From CAG-1000 sp964545285 (GTDB lineage: Bacteria; Bacillota_I; Bacilli_A; RF39; UBA660): a DNA stretch of 32,015 bases. Positions within the stretch are counted from its first letter, which is position 1, and each line of letters opens with the position of its first letter. Below the pieces are notes generated by a model, which was not told the origin of the DNA, searched no databases, and saw only the letters and a program-made list of their open reading frames with translations. A program made the position numbers and the translations under genes. The stretch covers positions 1 through 32,015 of the forward strand of contig CAZJEW010000012.1 of NCBI GenBank assembly GCA_964545285.1, in the 5' to 3' direction. Of this stretch, positions 1 to 7,935 are shown one piece after another.

Positions 1-16
1 TTTTATTATGTTTCAT
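1..16 (-). CDS. start of a gene running off the left edge
   Basis: An ATG (reverse complement of 14-16) is preceded by an AGGAG ribosome site (22-26) with a 5-nt spacer and opens M-K-H-N-K before the window ends. It lies just downstream of the ylbE-like gene on the same strand. Only five codons are visible, so no function can be given. Confidence 0.45.
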
Positions 17-84
17 TGATGCTCCTATATTCATAATAAAATTATATTATATTTGCTTATTATTTACAAGCTTTATTATAAAAT

Positions 85-306
85 TCATACGTTAAATATT
101 TTACTTATTAAATCAATACTATCAATAACATTATCTATTTTATCTACAGTTCTTAATTTATATTTTTCTTTCATATTTTTTTTAAATTCTTTATAATAAT
201 CACTATCTCTATTTAAAAATTTGTAATAATTAGAATTTTCTCTAAGAATCATTTTAAACTTTTCTTCTTCAATTAATTTATTTTGTACTATTATGTTCAT
301 TTTCAT
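85..306 (-). CDS. ylbE: YlbE-like protein
   Basis: A 73-residue protein with the signature of the YlbE family of Bacilli: an N-terminal 'LRENSNYYKFLNRD' stretch like the 'LRENPIWYRRLSRNP' of B. subtilis YlbE (recalled, not aligned by program), then a charged helix and a hydrophobic end. The reading frame stays open further upstream inside the ylbD-like gene, but that part is low-complexity Lys/Glu. ATG codons at 306 or 300 overlap the end of the upstream gene by about 28 bp and fit the family length. The ylbD-ylbE pairing is conserved with Bacillus. YlbE has no established biochemical function. Confidence 0.7.
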   Translation of the reverse strand: MKMNIIVQNKLIEEEKFKMILRENSNYYKFLNRDSDYYKEFKKNMKEKYKLRTVDKIDNVIDSIDLISKIFNV

Positions 307-646
307 TCTCACTATATAAAGAATTAATTTCTTCTCTTTTTGATGTTTTTTCTTCTTCTTTCTTATCTGTTTTAGTAAACTCTTCAACTAACCCTACTGC
401 TTTTTGAATAGAATTAATATTTTCTTCTAATGAATCAAGATTAATGTTCTTAATACTATTAAATATATTTTTAATGTTTATACTTTTTTCACTACTACTA
501 AGATATTTATCCCAAATATTACTATTTTCTCCATATATATCATATAACTCATATAATTTTTGCCAACTAACATTTTCTTTTTTAACATAATCAACAAATT
601 CACTATGAGAATTAACAAATTTTTTAAAATCATCTATCTTTGACAT
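278..646 (-). CDS. ylbD: YlbD-like putative spore coat protein
   Basis: A 122-residue acidic protein. The N-terminus (M-S-K-I-D-D-F-K-K-F-V, then 'SWQKLYELYDIYGEN' near residues 28-42) matches the YlbD family, annotated as coat-like in Bacillus. The C-terminal third is a Lys/Glu/Ser-rich tail. It pairs with the ylbE-like gene just downstream, with overlapping ends. There is no Shine-Dalgarno before the ATG. Instead a TATAAT box (652-657) lies only five bases upstream, so this gene may be read from a leaderless transcript. The family link is good; a coat role here is inferred from the family and from other sporulation genes in the window. Confidence 0.72.
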   Translation of the reverse strand: MSKIDDFKKFVNSHSEFVDYVKKENVSWQKLYELYDIYGENSNIWDKYLSSSEKSINIKNIFNSIKNINLDSLEENINSIQKAVGLVEEFTKTDKKEEEKTSKREEINSLYSENENEHNSTK

Positions 647-659
647 ATTAAATTATACT

Positions 660-683
660 AAAAAAAAGAGTTTATATTACTCT
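660..683 (-). terminator. weak terminator at the end of ftsQ
   Basis: On the minus strand AGAGT (679-683) and ACTCT (667-671) form a 5-bp stem with a 7-nt loop, followed by a run of eight T. It overlaps the ftsQ stop codon. The stem is short, so termination may be partial. Confidence 0.45.
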
Positions 684-1348
684 TTAATTTCAAAATAATT
701 ACCACTATCCAAATAAAGGATTCCTTTTTTATTATCAAGTTTTTTTACAATCTCAATATATTTATTTAATTTATTTAGTTTACTATTATTAATATACACT
801 AAATTACCATCATTCATATACAATAAGAACCTTTTATCATCATAAGAAGTAGAACTATACTCAACTTCACTAATTTTAGAAATAATATTATTATCTATAT
901 TATTTAATTCTTTAACAAATTCATTTAATACAGCTTCAGGTACATAATTTATTAACGTAGGTATTCCATCAATATTATTTAAATCATAATATTTATTATC
1001 AGAACATAAATACTTATTTTTATCTTTACTATACAATAATATCTTTTTTTCTATAATATTTATTTCTAAGACAAATGGATATTTTTTACTTACTTTAACA
1101 TCTTCTATTAATTCTAATTTTAATAGTCTTTTTTTAATAGAAGATTTACTTAACAAAAAGAATTTAGGATAATTTTCTATTTTAGCAGTTTCAATTATTT
1201 TTTCATCTCTATAATAATTATTATTAAAAACTATTATATTTTTAGTCTTAATATCTAATGCATATATTATTAGATGATATAATAAATATAATATTAATAT
1301 AAATACTATAAACTTTAAAAAATTAAACTTTTTCTTCTTTCTTTCCAT
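677..1348 (-). CDS. ftsQ: cell division protein FtsQ/DivIB
   Basis: A 223-residue bitopic membrane protein with a short Lys-rich cytoplasmic start (MERKKKKF), one hydrophobic segment at about residues 10-33, then a POTRA-like domain (about 36-105: 'IVFNNNYYRDEKIIETAKI', 'LLKLELIEDVKVSKKYPFVLEINIIEK') and a beta-rich extracytoplasmic domain. FtsQ/DivIB links FtsL/FtsB-type proteins to the septal synthesis machinery. Its start overlaps the end of murG by 26 bp, so the two are probably translationally coupled; murG next to ftsQ is a usual dcw-cluster arrangement. It is shorter than B. subtilis DivIB. Confidence 0.88.
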   Translation of the reverse strand: MERKKKKFNFLKFIVFILILYLLYHLIIYALDIKTKNIIVFNNNYYRDEKIIETAKIENYPKFFLLSKSSIKKRLLKLELIEDVKVSKKYPFVLEINIIEKKILLYSKDKNKYLCSDNKYYDLNNIDGIPTLINYVPEAVLNEFVKELNNIDNNIISKISEVEYSSTSYDDKRFLLYMNDGNLVYINNSKLNKLNKYIEIVKKLDNKKGILYLDSGNYFEIKE

Positions 1349-2426
1349 TATTTCCCTTTATTATATTCATCATTTCTTCCATAATTATTGTACTAGAAGC
1401 CATATCTTTCATAACTTTTAAATTATCATTTATTTCTTTAAATGTAGATTCATCAAATATTGTATCTATTGCTTCACATAAAGAATCTTTATTTAAATCT
1501 TTTTCTTCTATTAAAATTGCTACTTTTTTATTAACTAAATCAAGAGCATTATAATATTGATGATTATTAGCCACATAAGGACTTGGAATTAATATAGATG
1601 GTATTTTAGTAGCCATAATTTCTGATATAGTTGATGCACCTGCTCTAGAAATAATCAAATCAGCACTTTTCATTAAACTTGGTAAATTATCAAAAAATGG
1701 TAATATTTTAGTAGAAGAAGGAACTATTAAATTATTATTTAATTCCTTAAAACTACTTTTACCAGTAATAAATAATAATTCAGTATCTTCTTTATGATAA
1801 TCTCTTAAAAAATCTAACATTTTTTCATTTACAGAAGTACTTCCTAAAGATCCCATTACTATTATAATTAATTTTTTTGATTTATTAAATCCTAGTTTAG
1901 TTTTATCATACTTTTTTGTTTCTATTGCTCTTTGAGCAACAGGATTTCCAGTATAAATAATATTTTTACATTTAAGTTTTCTTTTTCCTTCTTCAAAAGA
2001 TACAAATACAGCATCTACTTTACTTGATAAAAATATATTAGTTCTTCCAGGTAACATATTTTGCTCATGTAAAAACACTTTTATATGTCTCTTTCTTGCT
2101 GCTAAACAAACAGGTAATGTAACATAACCACCAAATGCAATAACAGCATCCGGTTTAAATTCATCCATTATTTCTAGACATCTTTTATATGATTTTCTAA
2201 TACAATTAATATTTTTAAAATTTCTAATCATATCATTTTTAGATAAACCATATATTTCAATACCTTCATATGGAATACCCATACTTGGAATAAGATCAGC
2301 TTCCATTCTATTAGTAGTTCCAATATATAAATATCTATTTTCTTTATTTTTTTTAATTTCTTCTAAGATAGCTAATGCTGGATAAATATGTCCTCCAGTA
2401 CCACCTGCAGTTAAGATAAATTTCAT
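1323..2426 (-). CDS. murG: MurG lipid II synthase
   Basis: 367 residues, full family length. It is UDP-N-acetylglucosamine:undecaprenyl-pyrophosphoryl-MurNAc-pentapeptide GlcNAc transferase, which makes lipid II on the inner face of the membrane. Hallmarks: the N-terminal glycine loop 'TAGGTGGHIYPA' (residues 6-17), 'FGGYVTLPV' near residue 98, 'HEQN' in the acceptor site, and the C-terminal donor-binding part 'ISRAGASTISEIMATKIPSILIPSP' split around residue 265, ending in 'NHQYYNA'. The ATG has a good AAAGGAGA site upstream. It is followed by ftsQ with an overlap and preceded at 37 bp by an acyltransferase gene. Confidence 0.97.
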   Translation of the reverse strand: MKFILTAGGTGGHIYPALAILEEIKKNKENRYLYIGTTNRMEADLIPSMGIPYEGIEIYGLSKNDMIRNFKNINCIRKSYKRCLEIMDEFKPDAVIAFGGYVTLPVCLAARKRHIKVFLHEQNMLPGRTNIFLSSKVDAVFVSFEEGKRKLKCKNIIYTGNPVAQRAIETKKYDKTKLGFNKSKKLIIIVMGSLGSTSVNEKMLDFLRDYHKEDTELLFITGKSSFKELNNNLIVPSSTKILPFFDNLPSLMKSADLIISRAGASTISEIMATKIPSILIPSPYVANNHQYYNALDLVNKKVAILIEEKDLNKDSLCEAIDTIFDESTFKEINDNLKVMKDMASSTIIMEEMMNIIKGNNGKKEEKV

Positions 2427-2463
2427 AATTATCTCTCCTTTGTTTTTATATTATATACCTTTT

Positions 2464-3303
2464 TTAGTTATTTTGCATCAATTCTATCATTTTTTCTCTT
2501 AAAATCTTATTAGCTGTATCTAAGTCCATTCCTTTAATATCTATAGGTTTGCCAATTCTAGTAATAAGTTCATCTTTATTACCATTATATTTACCTACTG
2601 ATGCAAAAGGAACAATCAAAGCATTAGTTTTACTTGCTAAAGAAACAGCTCCATATTTAAAAGGTAACATTAAGGAATCTTCATATTCTTTTATTGTAAT
2701 TTTTTTATAAGATAATAATGTTTTAAGAAAAGAATCAGGTTCTAAAATATTATCTTTTAATTCTTTTTCATTAATTACTTTTTTATTATATAAATTTAAT
2801 AATAACTCAACTTGAGTATATCTTAAGCATCTACCTGTTAAATATTTTATTAATTCTTCTTTAGAATATTTATCTTTAACTAATTCATAGACTTCATTTA
2901 ATTTATCTTCTTTGCAAGTAACTTCATCTCTAGTTCCTTCTGGAAATAATCCTATAGCTCCACCACTTTCTAATATACTTCTAGCTTCGCTTTTAGCATT
3001 CTCATCATGAATAGATCTATCAACTGGAATACAACCAGCTAACCTATAAAACAATGCTTTATTGCCTTTAAAATATTCATCCTTAGCCATATAATGAATA
3101 ACTCTATCAGTAACCATCATTACATTATATTGATCATCTTTATGCCTATGATTACCACACACAATAATAGGTCCATTAGTAGGAATATTTTCTTTACCTA
3201 TAACTGTAGGATGATATTTATTAATAAACTTAAGCATAACAAAACATTTCATTAATTTATATCCAAATTCACTACTTGGTTTTATCATGTAAATCATCCT
3301 CAT
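2464..3303 (-). CDS. PlsC-like acyltransferase with internal insertion
   Basis: A 279-residue 1-acylglycerol-3-phosphate-type acyltransferase, predicted to add an acyl chain during phospholipid synthesis. The catalytic H-x4-D motif is intact (NHRHKDD, about residue 51) and 'LFPEGTRDE' follows near residue 119. Between that motif and the normal C-terminal part ('FKYGAVSLASKTNALIVPF') lies an extra charged, helical segment of about 85 residues that an ordinary PlsC, and the neighbour at 5004-5594, lacks. Its start overlaps the end of the acyl-CoA synthetase gene by 32 bp, so the genes form an operon. ATGs at codons 3 and 6 are alternative starts. Confidence 0.85.
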   Translation of the reverse strand: MRMIYMIKPSSEFGYKLMKCFVMLKFINKYHPTVIGKENIPTNGPIIVCGNHRHKDDQYNVMMVTDRVIHYMAKDEYFKGNKALFYRLAGCIPVDRSIHDENAKSEARSILESGGAIGLFPEGTRDEVTCKEDKLNEVYELVKDKYSKEELIKYLTGRCLRYTQVELLLNLYNKKVINEKELKDNILEPDSFLKTLLSYKKITIKEYEDSLMLPFKYGAVSLASKTNALIVPFASVGKYNGNKDELITRIGKPIDIKGMDLDTANKILREKMIELMQNN

Positions 3304-5017
3304 CTATATTATCATCATCATTAATATCTCTGTAAGCTACTTTACCTAATTTTGTCTTAGGAAGTTCTTTTCTATATCCATAAGCATAAGGTAATGCATA
3401 TGCAGAAATATTCTTTTCACAAAGTTCTCTAATACTTTTTTTAATATCACCATTTAATTCAACATTATCTTTTAATACAATATATGCTTTAGCAACTTCA
3501 ACTTTATAAGGATGAGGTACACCTACCACAACACATTGTTTAACATAAGGGCTTTCTAAAATTATATTTTCTATTTGTGATGGATAAATATTATAACCAG
3601 AAGATACAATCATTCTCTTAATTCTACCCTTAAAATACACAAATCCTTCTTCATCCATAGAAGCCATATCACCACTATGTAACCATATTTTATTATCTTC
3701 ATGTAACCTTAACATATTACTTGTTTCTTTAGGTTCTTTAATATACTCTTTCATTACTGTAGGACCATTTATACACATTTCGCCTATTTCACCAATTGGA
3801 AGTTCTTCTGTAGTACCAGGCTTACATATTTTAATGTAACAATCAGGACATGGAATACCAATACTTTCATTTCTAGTTGTTTCAAGAGGCATCATAGTTA
3901 CACCTGCTGCACATTCTGTCATACCAAATGCTGTTCTTACTTTAGTATCACTACCATGATCATACAAAAATTCATCAATTCTAGTTTCTAATTTAGTATT
4001 AAGAGTATCACCACCACATATAATACATTTAATAAAAGATAAATTTTCTTCTTTAAGTTTTCTACTATATGTAAGTGTTTCGAGTACACTAGGAACACAA
4101 GCTAAAATGTTAGGTTTATATTTAAGCAAAGTAGAATCAAACTTTTTAGGATCAACACTAGGAAGTATTATAGCATGTCCTCCTGAAGACCAACATGCAT
4201 GAAAAGTACATCCAAGCCCAAATCCATGAAATATAGGCATAATTGCTAAAATGCTGATTTTATCACCTAAAACTTTATTTATTTCAAGTTCACTCAATAC
4301 CAAAGAATTAAAATTCATATTTGTAAGGAATATCCCTTTTGGTTTACCAGTAGTGCCACCGCTATGCAATATAACAGCTCCATCACTACCTTTACCTTTA
4401 TCAATAATTTCTTCTTTATGATATTTAGCACCAATCATAAAATGTAACCATGATATTACATTTTCCCCATAAGGTTTTTTAACTTTTAAACCCTTAGTAA
4501 GTTTATAACCAAGTCTCATTCCAGTATCCATAGATTCAGAAACTGAAACCCAAACAATCTTTTTTAAATTAAGTTCATCCTTAATATTATTGATTTTAGG
4601 AAATACCATATCCATTACAACTAAATATTCTGCATCAGTAAGTTGCATACCATATTTTAATTCTTCTTCACTAGAAAGTGGATGCATCATATTAGCAATA
4701 GCACCTATTTTATTTAAAGCATAGAAACTCATTATACCTTCTGGTGTATTAGGCATACAAATAGTAACATTTGTTCCTTTTTTAACACCTAATCTAGCAA
4801 AAGCACATGCTATATTATCTATCCTTTTAATAAGACCTCTATAAGTTACTTTAGAGCCATAGTAACTATACGCAATATTATAGGCATATTTTTCACTTGC
4901 TTTCTTAATTAACCCATACATTGAAATATCTGGATAATCAATATGTTTTTTCATATCTACATAATATTTAAACCAAGGATATTCTCTACTATCTTTCTTT
5001 TCTTTAATTCTCTTCAT
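3272..5017 (-). CDS. long-chain acyl-CoA/acyl-ACP synthetase (AMP-binding family)
   Basis: A 581-residue adenylate-forming enzyme that would activate a carboxylic acid, probably a fatty acid, via an acyl-adenylate. Motifs in order: P-loop 'LHSGGTTGKPKG' (about residue 217), 'FGMTECAAG' (about 366), 'WLHSGDMA' (about 446), 'GRIKRMIVSSGYNIYPSQIE' (about 463-482), and the C-terminal catalytic Lys in 'LPKTKLGKVAYRD' (about 556-568). It is flanked on both sides by PlsC-like acyltransferases with overlapping ends. The trio suggests capture of free fatty acids and transfer to glycerolipids, like a split version of the fused Aas enzyme. Substrate is inferred from context. The Shine-Dalgarno GAAAGG supports the start. 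Confidence 0.9.
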   Translation of the reverse strand: MKRIKEKKDSREYPWFKYYVDMKKHIDYPDISMYGLIKKASEKYAYNIAYSYYGSKVTYRGLIKRIDNIACAFARLGVKKGTNVTICMPNTPEGIMSFYALNKIGAIANMMHPLSSEEELKYGMQLTDAEYLVVMDMVFPKINNIKDELNLKKIVWVSVSESMDTGMRLGYKLTKGLKVKKPYGENVISWLHFMIGAKYHKEEIIDKGKGSDGAVILHSGGTTGKPKGIFLTNMNFNSLVLSELEINKVLGDKISILAIMPIFHGFGLGCTFHACWSSGGHAIILPSVDPKKFDSTLLKYKPNILACVPSVLETLTYSRKLKEENLSFIKCIICGGDTLNTKLETRIDEFLYDHGSDTKVRTAFGMTECAAGVTMMPLETTRNESIGIPCPDCYIKICKPGTTEELPIGEIGEMCINGPTVMKEYIKEPKETSNMLRLHEDNKIWLHSGDMASMDEEGFVYFKGRIKRMIVSSGYNIYPSQIENIILESPYVKQCVVVGVPHPYKVEVAKAYIVLKDNVELNGDIKKSIRELCEKNISAYALPYAYGYRKELPKTKLGKVAYRDINDDDNIDEDDLHDKTK

Positions 5018-5594
5018 TATTCTTTCCTTTCACAATTAAATCTAATATTATTTTTCTTAATCTATCATTTTCTTTATCTATATCATCTATTATTTTAATA
5101 GGTTTTCCAAATTCAATCTTTAAACCTTTTTTAAATTTGTTATATTTACCAGTAATAGCAAATGGTATTATAGGAACATTATTCTTTTTAGCAAAACTAA
5201 CAGCTCCTTTTTTGAATAAAAGAAGTATTTCATTAGTTTTATTTGTTGTTCCTTCTGGAAATATTCCTACTACTTCATTATTCTTTAATACATTTTCAAC
5301 TTCATTATTAACATTGTCATTATGTTCTTGTCTATCAACTTTTATGCAAGCCATACTTCTATAGAAATTACTTGTAAACTTACCACTAAATAATTCTTTT
5401 TTAGCAAGCATATGAACAACTCTCTTTGGAATAGCCACCATAGTAGCAGCATTTAAATTATGAGTATGATTTCCAGCTAAAATAATCCCACCAGTTTTAG
5501 GTATATTTTCAATACCTATTACTTTAGTAGGATATAATAATTTATAAATTGGTCTTCCAAGTGTTCTTATAGTTTTGTACACAATTAAATTCAT
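5004..5594 (-). CDS. PlsC-like acyltransferase lacking the catalytic Asp
   Basis: 196 residues from the ATG at 5594, chosen because the longer frame's ATG (5612) lies on the -10 box of the promoter at 5611-5639 and because GGTG precedes 5594. PlsC fold: 'GNHTHNLNAAT' at residues 41-51, 'GIFPEGTTNK' near 111, 'FKKGAVSFAKKNNVPIIPF'. In the H-x4-D motif the Asp is Asn (His43, Asn48), and the usual FPEGTR reads FPEGTT. Both changes fall in catalytic or substrate-binding motifs, so the enzyme may be inactive, have an altered mechanism, or act as a partner of the intact paralogue two genes downstream. It overlaps the synthetase gene by 14 bp. Confidence 0.83.
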   Translation of the reverse strand: MNLIVYKTIRTLGRPIYKLLYPTKVIGIENIPKTGGIILAGNHTHNLNAATMVAIPKRVVHMLAKKELFSGKFTSNFYRSMACIKVDRQEHNDNVNNEVENVLKNNEVVGIFPEGTTNKTNEILLLFKKGAVSFAKKNNVPIIPFAITGKYNKFKKGLKIEFGKPIKIIDDIDKENDRLRKIILDLIVKGKNNEEN

Positions 5595-5610
5595 TATATT
5601 CACCATAAAC

Positions 5611-5639
5611 ATTATAACATTAATAATTTAATAAGTAAA
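5611..5639 (-). promoter_or_regulatory. promoter of the acyltransferase/synthetase operon
   Basis: On the minus strand TTTACT (5634-5639), a 17-nt spacer and TATAAT (5611-5616). It places the transcript start near 5604 and supports translation from the ATG at 5594. Confidence 0.6.
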
Positions 5640-5644
5640 TTACA

Positions 5645-6559
5645 CTATTTACCATAATGTAACTTTTTAAATTTAATAATTAATTTGTATATAAAATAAA
5701 TAATTATTAAAACTAATAGAAAGCAAATAGAATATAAGAATATTTTTTTAAATAGATTTACATTATTTACTTTATCAATCTTTTCATTTTCAAATTTTTC
5801 AATTATATCAACAGCATCCATTTTGCTTTTCTTATTTTCATTTATATTGATTGAAAATAAATCTAAGTCATATAATATTCTATTATCTAAATAAGTATTT
5901 TTTTTATAATTAGACATCTTGCTTACCATCATAGATGATTCTCCATCTATTGATACTTTAATCTTATTATTTCCATGAGCCCATACTTTAAATAATTTTG
6001 AATGAAATGGTAAAGTTGTAACCACAGATAACTCATCTATATCATAATTAAATTTATCAAAGAATTTATAATATAACTCTGCACAATCATTATGTTCAAC
6101 TAATAAATTAATAACTAAGTATTCTAGATAATAAGTTTGAGTACCACTTTTAATATTAGATAAAATTAAATTATAGTATTCTCCATCATCAGTTTCACTA
6201 AACTCAATACCATCTACATATTTATTATAAAAATCAACTTCAGAATATGATGTACTATCTGCATCATCTTTAACAATGCCAACACCAACCATTTCTATTC
6301 TATCAGCTGAATAAATTGAACTACGTCCATTTAGATCACTATCTGTTCCACTAAATTCAACATTTGTTGAATCTTTATAAAATAAATTAATAGTTAAATC
6401 TTCTTTCTGATCAGTTACAGTAATAAATTCTTTAATTCTAAGCGAACCAGCTATTTCAGGTTCCGCAGCGATATAAATTTTATCAATACTAAATTCTTTT
6501 GCATAGATATTACCAACAAAAATAAATAAAATAAATATAACAATTATTATTTTTTTCAT
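5645..6559 (-). CDS. DUF2207-like membrane-anchored protein
   Basis: 304 residues. A signal peptide or signal anchor (residues 1-20, MKKIIIVIFILFIFVGNIYA), a beta-rich extracytoplasmic part and a C-terminal transmembrane segment (about 271-293) with a basic cytoplasmic tail. The block 'HNDCAELYYKFFDKFNYDID' followed by 'LPFHSKLFKVWAHGNNKI' matches the DUF2207 pattern (ND-AELYW and W-A-H-G). Typical DUF2207 proteins have further membrane helices and a Gly-rich tail, absent here, so this is a short form. The start has AGGTG upstream. Function is unknown for the family. Confidence 0.68.
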   Translation of the reverse strand: MKKIIIVIFILFIFVGNIYAKEFSIDKIYIAAEPEIAGSLRIKEFITVTDQKEDLTINLFYKDSTNVEFSGTDSDLNGRSSIYSADRIEMVGVGIVKDDADSTSYSEVDFYNKYVDGIEFSETDDGEYYNLILSNIKSGTQTYYLEYLVINLLVEHNDCAELYYKFFDKFNYDIDELSVVTTLPFHSKLFKVWAHGNNKIKVSIDGESSMMVSKMSNYKKNTYLDNRILYDLDLFSININENKKSKMDAVDIIEKFENEKIDKVNNVNLFKKIFLYSICFLLVLIIIYFIYKLIIKFKKLHYGK

Positions 6560-6591
6560 AAAATCACCTAATTAATTATATATTAATTTCA

Positions 6592-6621
6592 AATAAAAAG
6601 AAACCTAATTAATAGATTTCT
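6592..6621 (-). terminator. terminator of the small membrane protein gene
   Basis: Minus-strand GAAATCTA (6614-6621) pairs with TAGGTTTC (6601-6608), 8 bp with one G-T pair and a 5-nt loop, followed by TTTTTATTT. The stem overlaps the stop codon region at 6605. Confidence 0.75.
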
Positions 6622-6901
6622 TATTCTTTGATAACTTCATAGTATAATTATTCAAGTCGTTTTTTGTTTTATTATATTCATTAATAAAATATACTGTTAA
6701 TCCACCTAAAGCAATAGGAATTATTCCAGTAACCGATTCACTAAAAATAGTTGAAAATGGATATACATGAATTAATCCATTTTGAGATAATGAGTTATGT
6801 GCAAATCCCGTAACCGCTCCAGTAATTAAAGTTGCACCACCAAACATTTGAATGCATTTTTTTGAAATTTTTAATTCTTTTATTAATTCTTTTTTATTCA
6901 T
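6605..6901 (-). CDS. small two-helix membrane protein, unknown
   Basis: 98 residues from the ATG at 6901, preceded by GGGGG at a 5-nt spacing. An in-frame ATG at 6913 exists but is only about six bases from the predicted transcript start. Two hydrophobic segments ('MFGGATLITGAVTGFA' at about 19-34, 'SVTGIIPIALGGLTVYFI' at about 56-73) are separated by a short outside loop, with a charged Lys/Asn-rich C-terminus. It has its own promoter and terminator, so it is a single-gene unit. I do not recognise the family; a holin-like or regulatory membrane peptide is possible but nothing shows it. Confidence 0.6.
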   Translation of the reverse strand: MNKKELIKELKISKKCIQMFGGATLITGAVTGFAHNSLSQNGLIHVYPFSTIFSESVTGIIPIALGGLTVYFINEYNKTKNDLNNYTMKLSKNKKSIN

Positions 6902-6925
6902 AATAACCCCCATTTATTTGTGCAT

Positions 6926-6954
6926 ATTATAGCATAAAAAAGTAAGTAAATCAA
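6926..6954 (-). promoter_or_regulatory. promoter inside the upstream terminator
   Basis: Minus strand TTGATT (6949-6954), 17-nt spacer, TATAAT (6926-6931). The -35 box lies inside the hairpin that ends the DUF1292 gene, so terminator and promoter share bases. Confidence 0.65.
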
Positions 6955-6968
6955 CAAACTTACTTACT
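6936..6968 (-). terminator. terminator of the DUF1292 operon
   Basis: Minus-strand AGTAAGTAAGT (6958-6968) pairs with ATTTACTTACT (6941-6951), 11 bp with one G-T pair and a 6-nt loop, followed by TTTTTT. It lies directly after the DUF1292 stop codon. Confidence 0.85.
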
Positions 6969-6972
6969 CAAT

Positions 6973-7227
6973 TTAAATATTCTTTTTAATATTATTATAA
7001 AATAATAGAGCCATGTTTTTTTCATTATCTGGAATAGATACTAATCTTGGGACATCATTATCATAAACAATCTCTGAAATAAATATATCTACAGTTTCAC
7101 TTTTGCCATCATCATTAATAGTGTAAGCAACATAGTTCTTATTAATTTCATCAATTTTAAAACTAAGTACTATTTCTATTTTAATTTCTTTACCAGATTC
7201 ATCTGTCGTAATTAATTCATTTCTCAT
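6973..7227 (-). CDS. DUF1292 (YrzB-like) small acidic protein
   Basis: 84 residues. The pattern 'TTDESGKEIKIEIVLSFKID', then 'KNYVAYT', then 'VDIFISEIVYDNDVPRLVSI' is that of the DUF1292/UPF0473 family: a small beta-rich protein usually encoded near RNase/RuvX-type genes in Firmicutes. That usual context is absent here. Its ATG overlaps the TGA of the upstream gene as ATGA, so the two are translationally coupled. Function of the family is not established. Confidence 0.72.
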   Translation of the reverse strand: MRNELITTDESGKEIKIEIVLSFKIDEINKNYVAYTINDDGKSETVDIFISEIVYDNDVPRLVSIPDNEKNMALLFYNNIKKNI

Positions 7228-7721
7228 AATGTTTTACCTCTTGATTCTTCTTTTTCTTCTTCTTTTTCTTCTTCATTTTCTTTTTTAAAAATATGAGAAT
7301 AATTAACAGCCGTATCTTTTGTATGTATAATATCATTTGTTATATCATTAAAATCAAAATCAGGAACTTCTATTTTATCACTACTTCCATCTGCTTTAAT
7401 AAAATCAGCTTCAAGCTTTCTTTTAGCTCCAAGAACTACCTTTTTTGTTATTTTACCTTTTAAACTAACAAGTTCAGCAAGTAAAGGAGTAGCAACAGCA
7501 GCACATATTTCACCAACAGGTCCATCAGCAGGTATAAATATTAATACTACAGTAGCAATACTTCCAAGTATATAAATAGCTTTCTTTTCTATTTCAATTT
7601 TTTTATCTAATTTTTCTTCAAAATCTTTAGCTTTACCAGTATCTATAAGCTTTTCCTTATACCAATTCCTAAATCTTTCTAAAACGCTTCTATTTTCATT
7701 AACAACAACTGTATCAGTCAT
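7224..7721 (-). CDS. membrane-associated protein with acidic tail, unknown
   Basis: 165 residues from the ATG at 7721, which has a strong AGGAGG upstream. The same frame stays open to 7790, but that extension runs through the terminator of the tRNA-Arg gene and is not likely coding. Features: a basic N-terminal region, a hydrophobic stretch (about 50-64, 'YILGSIATVVLIFIP'), a second weaker one ('GEICAAVATPLLAELVSL'), a basic middle and a Glu-rich C-terminus (ENEEEKEEEKEE). It is coupled to the DUF1292 gene. I do not recognise the family. Confidence 0.65.
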   Translation of the reverse strand: MTDTVVVNENRSVLERFRNWYKEKLIDTGKAKDFEEKLDKKIEIEKKAIYILGSIATVVLIFIPADGPVGEICAAVATPLLAELVSLKGKITKKVVLGAKRKLEADFIKADGSSDKIEVPDFDFNDITNDIIHTKDTAVNYSHIFKKENEEEKEEEKEESRGKTL

Positions 7722-7755
7722 AAATCCTCCTATAGACATATTATCATATTTTTTT

Positions 7756-7781
7756 AAAAATAAAAAGTCTTTTAAAGACTT
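7756..7781 (-). terminator. terminator after tRNA-Arg
   Basis: AAGTCTTT (minus strand, 7774-7781) pairs with AAAGACTT (7765-7772) around a single central base, followed by TTTTTATTTTT. It lies 12 bp past the CCA end of the tRNA. Confidence 0.8.
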
Positions 7782-7792
7782 AATTATCAAAA

Positions 7793-7869
<77 letters not shown>

Positions 7870-7888
7870 AAACTCAAAATACTAGTAA

Positions 7889-7917
7889 ATTATATAACAT
7901 TTTTTACTATATTTCAA
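7889..7917 (-). promoter_or_regulatory. promoter of tRNA-Arg
   Basis: Minus strand TTGAAA (7912-7917), 17-nt spacer, TATAAT (7889-7894), ending 19 bp before the mature 5' end of the tRNA. Confidence 0.75.
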
Positions 7918-7935
7918 GTATAATCACAAAAAAAC

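Noticed and set aside
5137..5364. Plus-strand open frame of 75 codons opposite the second PlsC gene
   Set aside because: Antisense shadow of a clear coding gene, with no ribosome site and low-complexity hydrophobic sequence. The same holds for plus-strand frames opposite other genes.
7722..7790. N-terminal extension of the acidic-tailed protein gene
   Set aside because: It runs through the tRNA-Arg terminator; the ATG at 7721 has the strong AGGAGG site.
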